DNA from: an uncultured beta proteobacterium
GTDB lineage: Bacteria > Pseudomonadota > Gammaproteobacteria > Burkholderiales > Rhodocyclaceae
NCBI GenBank assembly: GCA_903933395.1
Contig: CAIZKA010000566.1
Coordinates: forward strand, 1 to 15,091
Direction: 5' to 3'
Length of the DNA: 15,091 bases
Shown here: positions 7,887 through 14,496 of the stretch, one piece after another
How positions within the stretch are numbered: the stretch's first letter is position 1
Layout: every line of letters begins with the position of its first letter
Notes under the pieces: model-generated
Seen by the model: the letters and a program-made list of their open reading frames with translations, nothing else
Told to the model about the DNA's origin: nothing
The model's database searches: none
Translations under genes and position numbers: made by a program

Positions 7887-7992
7887 TTCATTCCTTTCGC
7901 GAGTCTTCAGTGAAGGCTCATGTCCGCGACAGCGGGCGTTATGCCGGAGCTAAAAACCAGTGCAAATTTCATTTCGCTTCTCTCGTCTTCAG
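7866..7992 (-). repeat. Imperfect direct repeat of the fabD start region (copies 7992-7952 and 7910-7866)
   Basis: Both copies begin with CTGAAGAC, which contains a TGA stop codon (of fabH in copy 1, of the short ORF in copy 2). A 12- or 16-nt purine-rich spacer follows, then the codons for MKFALVF. The 21-nt coding parts match at 17 of 21 positions. The four differences (AAA/AAG, GCA/GCG, CTG/CTC, GTT/GTC) are all silent third-position changes. The copies are 82 nt apart (stop to stop). The pattern suggests an old tandem duplication, or conversion from a divergent fabD, that stayed under coding constraint. Confidence 0.7.
7907..7972 (-). CDS. Possible 21-codon leader ORF mimicking the FabD N-terminus
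   Basis: The short ORF starts MKFALVF, the same seven residues as FabD, then diverges (SSGITPAVADMSLH) and stops 20 nt before the fabD ATG. It begins 16 nt after the fabH stop and has a weak purine-rich ribosome-binding site (GAGAGAAG). It is in a different frame from fabD. It could be a translated leader peptide that controls fabD translation, or a non-functional remnant of a duplicated fabD start. The silent-only differences favour past or present translation. No homologue is known to me; whether it is expressed cannot be judged from the sequence. Confidence 0.4.
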   Translation of the reverse strand: MKFALVFSSGITPAVADMSLH

Positions 7993-8957
7993 AACTTGAG
8001 CAGGGTCGCGCCCCAGGTGAAGCCGCCGCCGACGCCTTCCAGCAGCAGATGCTGGCCGCGCTGTATCCGACCGGAGCGCACGGCTTCGTCCAGTGCCAGA
8101 GGAATCGACGCCGCCGAGGTATTGCCGTGTTCGGCGACGGTAACAATGCATTTCTCGGCCGGTATGTGCAGCCGCTTGGCGGTTGCCTGCAGGATGCGCA
8201 CATTGGCCTGATGCGGGATCAGCCAATCCACCTGCGCGGCCGTCATGCCGGACGCGGCCAGCACTTCGTTGGCGACATCGGCCAGCACCTTGACCGCGAA
8301 CTTGAACACGGCCTGCCCGTCCATGCGCAGGAAGGGATCGCCGGTGGCAACGCCGCCGCAGACCTGGCCCGGCACGGAAAGAATGCCGTGGTGGCTGCCG
8401 TCGGCGTGAAAGGCGCAGGCCAGCAGGCCCGGTTCCGCGGCGGCTTCCAGCACCACCGCGCCGGCGCCGTCGCCGAACAGCACGCAGGTGCCGCGGTCCT
8501 TCCAGTCGAGGATGCGCGAAAACACCTCGGCACCGACGACGAGAGCGCACTTGTGCGAGCCGGAGCGAATGAACTTTTCGGCAATGGTCACGGCATAGAC
8601 AAAACCGCTGCAGACCGCCTGCACGTCGAAGGCTGCCGCACCGTTGGTAATGCCGAGCTTGTTTTGCAGCAGTGCCGCCGCACTGGGAAACACGTAATCG
8701 GGGGTCGAGGTGGCGACGATGATCAGGTCGACATCTCCGGGCAGGCGTCCGGCCGCCTCCAGTGCGCGCCGACTAGCTTCCAGCGCCAGATCGCTGCTGG
8801 TGACTCCTGGCGCCGCGAGATGCCGGTAGCGGATGCCGGTGCGTTCGACGATCCACTCGTCCGACGATTCGAGTCCGTGCGCGGCGATCAAGGCGGCATT
8901 GCTGACCGGTTCGCCGGGCAGGTAGCTGCCGGTGCCGCTGATTCGAGTATGGATCAT
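7989..8957 (-). CDS. fabH: Beta-ketoacyl-ACP synthase III
   Basis: A 322-residue initiating condensing enzyme that joins acetyl-CoA and malonyl-ACP to start fatty-acid synthesis. The catalytic triad is present: C116 (AVCSGF), H249 (IPHQAN) and N279 (EHGNTSAAS). The C-terminal GGGFTWGATLL signature is typical. The start chosen is MIHTRISGTGSYLP, with GGAG six nt upstream. A second ATG four codons earlier overlaps the plsX stop (TGATG), but it fits the family N-terminus less well. It lies between plsX and fabD as in E. coli. The downstream gap (7887-7988) is unusually structured, with a duplicated fabD start. Confidence 0.97.
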   Translation of the reverse strand: MIHTRISGTGSYLPGEPVSNAALIAAHGLESSDEWIVERTGIRYRHLAAPGVTSSDLALEASRRALEAAGRLPGDVDLIIVATSTPDYVFPSAAALLQNKLGITNGAAAFDVQAVCSGFVYAVTIAEKFIRSGSHKCALVVGAEVFSRILDWKDRGTCVLFGDGAGAVVLEAAAEPGLLACAFHADGSHHGILSVPGQVCGGVATGDPFLRMDGQAVFKFAVKVLADVANEVLAASGMTAAQVDWLIPHQANVRILQATAKRLHIPAEKCIVTVAEHGNTSAASIPLALDEAVRSGRIQRGQHLLLEGVGGGFTWGATLLKF

Positions 8958-8968
8958 CCCGGTCTCCA

Positions 8969-9994
8969 TCAATCGCAAATAGTCGGCGCCGGCATTACGG
9001 CAGCCATGCGCGCAGCGATGGCTTCCGGCAAGCGCTGCCGCGCCTCTTCGGCGGCCTTTTCCAGCGCATGACAAAATGCGAACTGATCGGCCGAACCGTG
9101 GCTCTTGACCACGATGCCCTTCAGGCCGAGCAGGCTGGCGCCGTTATAGCGGCGCGGATCGAAGCGCTGGCGAAACGACTTGAGGACCGGCATCGCCACC
9201 AGGGCGGCAAGCTTGGTCAAGACATTGCGCGAAAACTCTTCCTTGAGCGCACCGCCGATCATGTGCGCCAGGCCCTCGGCGGCCTTCAGCGTGACATTGC
9301 CGACGAAGCCGTCGCACACCACCACGTCTGCCGTGCCCTTGAAGATGTCATTGCCCTCGACATTGCCGACAAAATTCAGGTCAGATGCCCGCAGCAATTC
9401 GGCGGCGCGTTTGACCGCCTCGTTGCCCTTGATCGCTTCCTCGCCGATGTTCAGCAGACCGACCGTGGGGCGCTCCTTGTGTTCCAGGGCGGAAACCAGC
9501 AGGGAACCCATGATGCCGAACTGCAGCAGATGTTCGGGGCTGCAATCAACATTGGCGCCGAGATCCAGCACATAGGTACTGCCGCGCTGCGAAGGCAGGA
9601 TGGAGCAGATCGCCGGCCGATCGATGCCGGGCAGGGTTTTCAGTACAAAGCGTGACACGGCCATCAGCGCACCGGTATTACCGGCGGACACCGCGGCGTC
9701 GGCGACGCCTTCCTTGACCAGATCGACGGCGACGCGCATCGAGGAGTCCTTCTTGCCGCGCAGCGCACTGGCCACCGCCTCATCCATCTCGACCACTTCG
9801 GCGGCATGGCGGAGCGTCAAGCGCGCACCGAACTCGTTCTCCAGGCGCTCCAGTTGGGGACGCAGCGACTCCTCGCGGCCGACCAGTATCGCGGCGCAAT
9901 CGGTGTCGTGACGCAGGAATTCAATAACGGCGGGCAGCGTTACCGACGGACCGTGGTCGCCGCCCATACAATCCACCGCGAGGGTGATCGTCAT
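8969..9994 (-). CDS. plsX: Phosphate acyltransferase PlsX
   Basis: A 341-residue enzyme that converts acyl-ACP to acyl-phosphate, the donor for PlsY in phospholipid synthesis. The N-terminal signature AVDCMGGDHGP is at residues 6-16. VSAGNTGALMA and LDLGANVDC are conserved internal motifs, and the end is typical (RRYNGASLLGLKGIVVKSHGSAD). The start is MTITLAVDCMGGDHG at 9994; upstream in-frame codons fall into a terminator hairpin and are not part of the gene. The ribosome-binding site is weak. A strong terminator between rpmF and plsX suggests plsX depends on readthrough or on a promoter I could not identify. It is followed by fabH after 11 nt. Confidence 0.96.
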   Translation of the reverse strand: MTITLAVDCMGGDHGPSVTLPAVIEFLRHDTDCAAILVGREESLRPQLERLENEFGARLTLRHAAEVVEMDEAVASALRGKKDSSMRVAVDLVKEGVADAAVSAGNTGALMAVSRFVLKTLPGIDRPAICSILPSQRGSTYVLDLGANVDCSPEHLLQFGIMGSLLVSALEHKERPTVGLLNIGEEAIKGNEAVKRAAELLRASDLNFVGNVEGNDIFKGTADVVVCDGFVGNVTLKAAEGLAHMIGGALKEEFSRNVLTKLAALVAMPVLKSFRQRFDPRRYNGASLLGLKGIVVKSHGSADQFAFCHALEKAAEEARQRLPEAIAARMAAVMPAPTICD

Positions 9995-10025
9995 CGTTCG
10001 GGTGATCTTCCGGGACTCTTTATGC

Positions 10026-10059
10026 AAAAACGGCCGGACGCGCAACGCGCATCCGGCCG
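10026..10059 (-). terminator. Intrinsic terminator between rpmF and plsX
   Basis: On the minus strand a 13-bp GC-rich stem (CGGCCGGATGCGC with its partner, including one T-G wobble) is closed by a 3-nt GTT loop. Five Ts (10030-10026) follow directly. It starts 16 nt after the rpmF stop and ends 31 nt before plsX. This is a textbook rho-independent terminator for rpmF, or an attenuator allowing partial readthrough into the fatty-acid genes. The plus-strand side has no T-run after the stem, so it acts in one direction. Confidence 0.85.
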
Positions 10060-10075
10060 GTTTCAACAGGCTGGA

Positions 10076-10255
10076 TTACTCGCCCTTGGCCTTGACAACC
10101 TTCTTGCCGCGATACACGCCGGACGGCGAGATATGGTGGCGCAGATGAACCTCGCCCGTGGTCGGCTCGACGGCCAGCGGCGGGTTGGTCAGAAAGTCAT
10201 GCGCACGATGCATGCCGCGCTTGGACGGGGACTTCTTGTTCTGTTGTACGGCCAT
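10076..10255 (-). CDS. rpmF: 50S ribosomal protein L32
   Basis: A 59-residue basic protein, MAVQQNKKSPSKRGMHRAHD at the N-terminus and ...HHISPSGVYRGKKVVKAKGE at the end, which is the bacterial L32 pattern without the zinc cysteines found in some lineages. It is a component of the large ribosomal subunit. A strong AAGGAG ribosome-binding site lies 7 nt upstream, inside the 15-nt gap after yceD. The yceD-rpmF-plsX order is widely conserved in proteobacteria and links ribosome and lipid synthesis. It is followed by a strong terminator hairpin. Identity is certain. Confidence 0.97.
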   Translation of the reverse strand: MAVQQNKKSPSKRGMHRAHDFLTNPPLAVEPTTGEVHLRHHISPSGVYRGKKVVKAKGE

Positions 10256-10270
10256 TTTGCAACTCCTTGC

Positions 10271-10774
10271 TTAGTTTCTTTGCTTCTTCAAAGCGGCCAG
10301 CGCCGCGAACGGCGATGGACCATTTTCTGCTGCACTGCCCGAAGGCGGTTCGCACTGCTCATGTCGAGGCGCGATGGGCAGCGCCAGCAACACTTCTTCC
10401 TCAACAAGCGACAGTACCGCCAGCGCCTTTCCGGCATCTATGGCATCCGCACTGTCATCGGCCAGATCGTCGTCCGGCCACTCCTCCCCCGGCGCCATCA
10501 GCTGCAATCGGCTGCTGATAGCCAGCGGGAACTCCACGCCACCCAGACATCGCTGGCAACACAGCACCGGCTCGCCCGCGATATCCACCTTCAACCACGA
10601 TTTACCCTTGTCGTCCCGCGATCCTTCGAGGCGAACCGACAAAAAACCTTTCGTTGCGACCAGAACGTCTGCCAGGCGAGGCAATTCATCCAACCCGACA
10701 CTGCGTTCCAGCACGCCGCCGCTGCGCGCAAACTCTAGACAGTCTATGACTGTTCCGGCAATCGACTCAGACAC
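10271..10774 (-). CDS. yceD: YceD/DUF177 protein linked to 23S rRNA accumulation
   Basis: A 167-residue protein when started at GTG 10774 (SESIAGTVIDCLEFARSG...). A TTG at 10795 or GTG at 10786 would add seven or four residues. The family motif CCQRCLG (C72-C76) is a likely metal or structural cysteine pair, followed by LVEEEVLLALPIAPRH and the C-terminal FAALAALKK. This matches E. coli YceD (VEDEIILALPVVPVH, ...PFAVLASLKRK). YceD is needed for normal 23S rRNA levels in bacteria and chloroplasts; the mechanism is not settled. The start is uncertain because none has a good ribosome-binding site. A good promoter lies just upstream, with its predicted start near 10798, which makes the TTG start nearly leaderless and less likely. 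Confidence 0.9.
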   Translation of the reverse strand: MSESIAGTVIDCLEFARSGGVLERSVGLDELPRLADVLVATKGFLSVRLEGSRDDKGKSWLKVDIAGEPVLCCQRCLGGVEFPLAISSRLQLMAPGEEWPDDDLADDSADAIDAGKALAVLSLVEEEVLLALPIAPRHEQCEPPSGSAAENGPSPFAALAALKKQRN

Positions 10775-10804
10775 GGACAGGCGCACGCGCGACAAAAGCG
10801 GCGG

Positions 10805-10834
10805 ATGATATCATGCCCGACCCTTCTTTTTCAA
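10805..10834 (-). promoter_or_regulatory. Sigma-70-type promoter with extended -10 for the yceD-rpmF cluster
   Basis: On the minus strand TTGAAA (10834-10829) and TATCAT (10810-10805) are separated by 18 nt, each five of six to consensus. TGA just before TATCAT makes an extended -10 (TGnTATCAT). It points at yceD and lies entirely in the 10796-10843 gap, ending 9 nt from the divergent maf start codon. It is probably the main promoter of yceD-rpmF and, by readthrough, of the fab genes. Confidence 0.65.
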
Positions 10835-10843
10835 GCCTGAAAC

Positions 10844-11425
10844 ATGCCGCGCCTGCTCGTTCTTGCCTCCACCTCGCCCTACCGCCGCGAACTCCTGGCG
10901 CGCCTGCAGATCCCTTTCGAGACCGCTGCGCCGCAGATCGACGAGTCCGCCCTGCCCGGAGAAATTCCCTCCGCCACCGCCCGACGACTCGCCGAAGCCA
11001 AGGCCCGCGCCGTCATGCAGCGCTACCCGGATGCCCTGATCATCGGCTCCGACCAGGTGGCCGCCTGCGGCAGCGAGCGCTTCGGCAAGCCGGAGAGGCG
11101 CGAGAATGCCATCGCCCAGTTGCGCCTGATGCGTGGAAAAGAAGTGGTCTTCCATACCGGTTTGTGCCTGCTCGACAGTGCCGCCAACCGGGTGCAACTG
11201 CGATGCGTTGATACGCATGTCGGCTTTCGCGACCTCAGCGATGCTGAAATCGAATCCTACCTCGACAAGGAAGACGCGCTCAACTGCGCCGGCAGTGCCA
11301 AGTCGGAAGGCCTGGGGATTTCCCTGCTCTCCTACCTGCGCGGCGACGACCCCAACGCACTTGTCGGGCTGCCGCTGATCGCCCTGTGCGACATGCTGCG
11401 CGCCGAAGGCGTGGCCCTGCCCTGA
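10844..11425 (+). CDS. yceF: Maf-family nucleotide pyrophosphatase, YceF subgroup (7-methyl-GTP type)
   Basis: A 193-residue Maf protein. The N-terminal LASTSPYRRELL (residues 7-18) is the phosphate-binding motif. D70 in IIGSDQV is the presumed catalytic base, and K82 follows in GKP. The C-terminal CAGSAKSEGLGISLL...DPNALVGLPLIALC is near identical in pattern to E. coli YceF, which hydrolyses 7-methyl-GTP. This separates it from the dTTP/UTP-specific Maf (YhdE) group. It is divergent from yceD, as in E. coli. No clear terminator follows: 42 nt after the stop begins a 67-bp repeat whose ENEVSVEAN frame is the same as that of maf, so stop readthrough would add the repeat peptide. Confidence 0.93.
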   Translation: MPRLLVLASTSPYRRELLARLQIPFETAAPQIDESALPGEIPSATARRLAEAKARAVMQRYPDALIIGSDQVAACGSERFGKPERRENAIAQLRLMRGKEVVFHTGLCLLDSAANRVQLRCVDTHVGFRDLSDAEIESYLDKEDALNCAGSAKSEGLGISLLSYLRGDDPNALVGLPLIALCDMLRAEGVALP

Positions 11426-11467
11426 CGCTCATGGCACCGAGCGCCACCCGCAGAAGATGAAACACGC

Positions 11468-11534
11468 GAAAACGAAGTTTCAGTGGAGGCTAACGCTGGC
11501 ATCATCGGCGTTAAGCGAAGCGGCCGTAGCTAAA
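11468..11534 (+). repeat. 67-bp dispersed repeat, left copy (inverted relative to 14497-14563)
   Basis: This copy and the minus-strand copy at 14563-14497 agree at 59 of 67 positions, with the first 28 nt (from GAAAACGAAGTTTCAGTGG) identical. Similarity starts abruptly at GAAAAC and fades after CTAAA. A 23-nt hairpin (11491-11513) has a 9-bp stem TAACGCTGG/TCGGCGTTA, with two G-T wobbles, and a 5-nt loop. It can be read as ENEVSVEANAGIIGVKRSG.. and a TAA stop. In this copy that peptide is not attached to any gene unless the maf stop is read through. The family is unknown to me. Confidence 0.8.
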
Positions 11535-11723
11535 AGCCAATTGAAGGCCCACCCCCCCATCCGCTGCGCGGCCCACGGCTGGCTTTGCACAGCCAGCCGG
11601 CTGCGGCGGCGCGACGCATGCGTCGCGAATTCCCGCCTCGCCCCTCACGGGGGGCTACTAGTCAGCTCGCTGCGCTCGACTATCACCAGCTGCTCCGAAC
11701 GAGTTGTTTCAAGGTAACGCCTG
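11535..11723. other. Palindrome-rich intergenic stretch between the repeat and the rsmI-like gene
   Basis: The maf to rsmI-like gap is 298 nt. After the 67-bp repeat it holds a run of seven C (11552-11558) and a 9-bp stem CGGCTGGCT/AGCCAGCCG with a 6-nt loop (11576-11599). Next comes a perfect 18-bp palindrome CGCGACGCATGCGTCGCG (11610-11627), then CCCC-TCAC-GGGG (11641-11652). None is followed by a T-run, so I cannot call a terminator, though the 11576-11599 hairpin could end the maf transcript with Rho. No convincing gene lies here; an 86-codon plus-strand ORF across it has no recognisable protein. Confidence 0.6.
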
Positions 11724-12434
11724 ATGCCCGGCACACTCTGGCTGTTGCCCGTTGCCCTCGGCGACACTCCCTGGGAAAACTATTTGCCGGCAGTTGCGCG
11801 CGAGGCCGCCTGCCGGCTGACGCATTTCGTCGTCGAGAATGCCAAAATGGCGCGCGCCGAGCTCAAGCGCATCGGCCACCCCCTCCCCCTGCGCGACATG
11901 GCAATCGAGCAGTTGCCGGCCACGCCCACGCCTGCCGACATCGAACGCCTGGTGGCACCTTTGCTGGCCGGTCTCGATCTCGGCCTGATGTCCGAAGCCG
12001 GCTGCCCGGCGGTGGCAGATCCCGGTGCCCTGCTGGTGCGCCGCGCCCACGAACTGGGCATCGCCGTGAAGCCCATGGTGGGACCGTCTTCCCTGCTGCT
12101 GGCGCTGATGGCCTCCGGACTTGACGGCCAGCGCTTCGCCTTCCATGGCTACCTGCCGGCGCGCGAACCGGAGCGCAGCCGGCGCATCGTCGAACTCGAA
12201 GGCGAATCGGCACGCAACAAACAGACCCAGATTTTCATCGAAACCCCCTACCGCAATAGCGTGCTGTTCACCGCCCTGCTGTCCGCCTGCCGGCCACGAA
12301 CGCGCCTGTGCGTCGCGACCGACCTGAGCCTGGGCAGCGAAGGTATCCTCACCCGGCGCGTGGCGGACTGGAAATCCGCCCCGCCGCCTGATCTCGACAA
12401 GCGCCCCACGGTTTTTCTGCTGTTGGCCGACTGA
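11724..12434 (+). CDS. RsmI-like SAM-dependent methyltransferase (tetrapyrrole methylase fold)
   Basis: A 236-residue protein of the COG0313/RsmI type. Motifs seen are GTLWLLPVALGD (residues 3-14, in place of the GTLYVVATPIGN of true RsmI), LGLMSEAGCPAVADPG (86-101), VGPSSLLLALMASGL (119-133), FAFHGYLP (138-145) and QTQIFIETPYRN. These are the cofactor-binding loops of the tetrapyrrole-methylase fold. RsmI 2'-O-methylates C1402 of 16S rRNA and is about 280-290 residues; this protein is shorter and altered at the N-terminal motif. It is therefore more likely a paralogue with an unknown substrate. AAGG lies 9 nt before the ATG. Its stop is one base from the egtD start, so the two are probably cotranscribed and coupled. 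Confidence 0.8.
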   Translation: MPGTLWLLPVALGDTPWENYLPAVAREAACRLTHFVVENAKMARAELKRIGHPLPLRDMAIEQLPATPTPADIERLVAPLLAGLDLGLMSEAGCPAVADPGALLVRRAHELGIAVKPMVGPSSLLLALMASGLDGQRFAFHGYLPAREPERSRRIVELEGESARNKQTQIFIETPYRNSVLFTALLSACRPRTRLCVATDLSLGSEGILTRRVADWKSAPPPDLDKRPTVFLLLAD

Positions 12435-12435
12435 G

Positions 12436-13434
12436 ATGACGCCCGAAGTCGAACTCCTGCAACTGTTCGAATGGGATTCATCCGCGCAAAACCTCAAGCT
12501 TCGCGAGGAACTGGCAGCCGGCTTGTTGCGGCCGCAGGCCTGCATTGCGCCCAAGTTCTTCTACGATCCGCTCGGCTCTCGCCTGTTTGAAGCGATTACC
12601 GAATTGCCCGAGTACTATCCGACCCGCACCGAGGCGGCGATCTTCCGCGAGTACATGCCGGCCATCGGACAGGCGCTGGGCAGCGACTTCACCCTGATCG
12701 ACCTGGGCTGCGGCAGTTGCGGCAAGGCCGGCAGACTGTTCCATGCCGGAATCCTTCCCGCCCGCTATCTGGCCATCGACATCTCGGTCGATTTCCTGCG
12801 CGAATCGCTGCAGCACCTGAAACGCGAATTGCCGGCGATCGAAATGACCGGCATCGGACTCGACTTCACCGATGATCTGCAATTGCCGGACGACCTGCCG
12901 CCGGGGCGGCGCATGTTTTTCTATCCGGGCTCCAGCATCGGCAACTTCAGCCCGCCCGAAGCCAGCGACTTCCTCAAGCGGCTGGCCGGTCAGATGGACG
13001 CCACCGGCGGCCTGCTGATCGGGGTCGACCTGATCAAGGACAAGGCGGTACTCGATGCGGCCTACGACGACGCCCTCGGCGTCACTGCCGCCTTCAACCG
13101 CAACCTGCTGCGGCATGTCAACGTCCGGCTAGATGCCGACTTCGATATCGGCGACTGGCGGCATGTGGCCTTCTTCAACGAAGCGGAGAGTCGCATCGAA
13201 ATGCATCTCGAAGCGCGGCGCGCGCTTGAGACCAGCTGGCCGGATGGCGCCGGCCACCGTGTCCGGCATTTCGCTGCCGGCGAACGCATCCATACCGAGA
13301 ATTCGTACAAGTATTCGCCGGCGGGATTCAAGACGCTGCTGACGGAAGCCGGCTTCGACGCCATTCAGATGTGGGCCGACCCCCGCGCCTGGTTCGCACT
13401 GTTCTTCGCCCGTCAGGCCGTCACGCGCACCTGA
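12436..13434 (+). CDS. egtD: L-histidine N-alpha-methyltransferase (hercynine synthase)
   Basis: A 332-residue SAM-dependent enzyme that trimethylates histidine to hercynine, the precursor of ergothioneine and selenoneine. The SAM motif is IDLGCGSCGKA (88-98), then AIDIS (113-117). Residues matching the histidine-binding set known from mycobacterial EgtD are Y61 (PEYYPTR), N170 (GSSIGN), Y210, E288 and S290 (HTENSYKY). YDDALGVTAAFN (210-221) is also a family signature. Length matches the family (about 320-330). It starts one base after the rsmI-like stop and has no clear ribosome-binding site, so coupling is likely. Its last 22 bases overlap the 3' end of convergent selD. With selD and senB next door, the pathway context is ergothioneine/selenoneine. 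Confidence 0.95.
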   Translation: MTPEVELLQLFEWDSSAQNLKLREELAAGLLRPQACIAPKFFYDPLGSRLFEAITELPEYYPTRTEAAIFREYMPAIGQALGSDFTLIDLGCGSCGKAGRLFHAGILPARYLAIDISVDFLRESLQHLKRELPAIEMTGIGLDFTDDLQLPDDLPPGRRMFFYPGSSIGNFSPPEASDFLKRLAGQMDATGGLLIGVDLIKDKAVLDAAYDDALGVTAAFNRNLLRHVNVRLDADFDIGDWRHVAFFNEAESRIEMHLEARRALETSWPDGAGHRVRHFAAGERIHTENSYKYSPAGFKTLLTEAGFDAIQMWADPRAWFALFFARQAVTRT

Positions 13435-14477
13435 GAAGGGCCGGTCTCGAGACGGCCGACCACCGTCGCAGAAGCGAATCCCTCGGCGCGGAATACCTCC
13501 AGCACCTGATCGACGGCTGACGGCTCGCAAGCCACCAGCAGGCCGCCGCTGGTCTGCGGATCGGTCAGCAGGGCGCGCTGCATGGTGGAGATAGCGGGGT
13601 CCAGTGCCACATCGTCGCCATAGCCCATCCAGTTGCGCGCCGAGGCGCCGGTAATGTATCCAGCGGTCGCCAGGCGCTCGACGTCGGCCAGCAGCGGTAT
13701 TGTTGCCATGTCGAGAACGGCCGAAAGTTTCGCCCCGCGGCAGACCTCGAGCAGATGACCGAGCAGGCCGAAGCCGGTGATGTCGGTCAGGGCGTGCACA
13801 CCATCAAATCGGGCAAGATGCCGGCCCGGTGTGTTCAGTTTTGTCGTGCTGGCGATCATCGCCGCATAGCCTGCGGCATCGAGCGCGCCCTTCTTCAGCG
13901 CCGCCGACATGACGCCGACACCGAGCGGCTTGCCCAGGATCAGCACGTCGCCGGCGCGGGCGCCGGCATTGGTCTTGACCTTGTCCGGATGCACCAGGCC
14001 CATCACCACCAAGCCGTAGATCGGCTCCACGGAATCGATGGTGTGGCCGCCGGCGATAGGAATCCCGGCGGCGGCGCAGACGCTTTCGCCGCCTTCGAGG
14101 ATCTTGCCGATCACTTCCAGCGGCAGTTTGTCGATCGGCATGCCGACCAGGGCCAGCGCCATGATCGGCGTGCCGCCCATGGCATACACGTCGCTGATCG
14201 CATTGGTCGCGGCGATGCGGCCGAAGTCGTAGGGATCGTCGACGATGGGCATGAAGAAATCCGTCGTGGCGATCAGCGCCTGCTCATCGTTGAGCCGGTA
14301 CACCGCCGCGTCGTCGGCAGTTTCGATGCCGACCAGCAATTCCTTGGGCACCGGGAAGTTGCGCACGCCCCGCAGGATTTCGGTAAGCAGGCCGGGCGCC
14401 ACCTTGCAGCCGCAGCCGCCGCCATGGCTGAACGAAGTCAGGCGGACCGGCGCGGCGGGAATCTTCGGGGAGTTCAT
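13413..14477 (-). CDS. selD: Selenide, water dikinase (selenophosphate synthetase; SenC role likely)
   Basis: A 354-residue SelD that makes selenophosphate from selenide and ATP. The glycine-rich N-terminal HGGGCGCK places catalytic C22 and K25 as in E. coli C17 and K20, with a Cys (TGC) rather than a selenocysteine codon. DDAAVY, TTDFFMPIVDDPYDFGRIAATNAISDVYAMGG, AGGHTID and DPQTSGGLL are all present. It follows the senB-like glycosyltransferase by 20 nt on the same strand, as senB and senC (selD) do in selenoneine clusters. It may also serve general selenium metabolism (selenocysteine, tRNA selenouridine), which the window cannot tell. The start has no Shine-Dalgarno sequence; a TATAAA hexamer lies 4 nt before the ATG. 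Its 3' end overlaps egtD by 22 bp. Confidence 0.96.
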   Translation of the reverse strand: MNSPKIPAAPVRLTSFSHGGGCGCKVAPGLLTEILRGVRNFPVPKELLVGIETADDAAVYRLNDEQALIATTDFFMPIVDDPYDFGRIAATNAISDVYAMGGTPIMALALVGMPIDKLPLEVIGKILEGGESVCAAAGIPIAGGHTIDSVEPIYGLVVMGLVHPDKVKTNAGARAGDVLILGKPLGVGVMSAALKKGALDAAGYAAMIASTTKLNTPGRHLARFDGVHALTDITGFGLLGHLLEVCRGAKLSAVLDMATIPLLADVERLATAGYITGASARNWMGYGDDVALDPAISTMQRALLTDPQTSGGLLVACEPSAVDQVLEVFRAEGFASATVVGRLETGPSQVRVTA

Positions 14478-14496
14478 TGTCTTTATAACCCTGTCA

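Noticed and set aside
5663..9071. Several plus-strand ORFs of 300-450 codons opposite fabG, fabD, fabH and acpP
   Set aside because: They are antisense to well-identified genes, lack family motifs, and reflect GC bias at third positions.
11491..11513. Integron attC-like site (GTTAAGC and a TAAC/GTTA hairpin with a bulged A)
   Set aside because: The hairpin is far shorter than known attC sites, the left core box does not match, and there is no integrase or cassette array.
11457..11717. An 86-codon plus-strand ORF across the maf to rsmI-like gap
   Set aside because: It reads the 67-bp repeat and the palindromes in a frame different from the one kept in senB, and the product resembles nothing I know.
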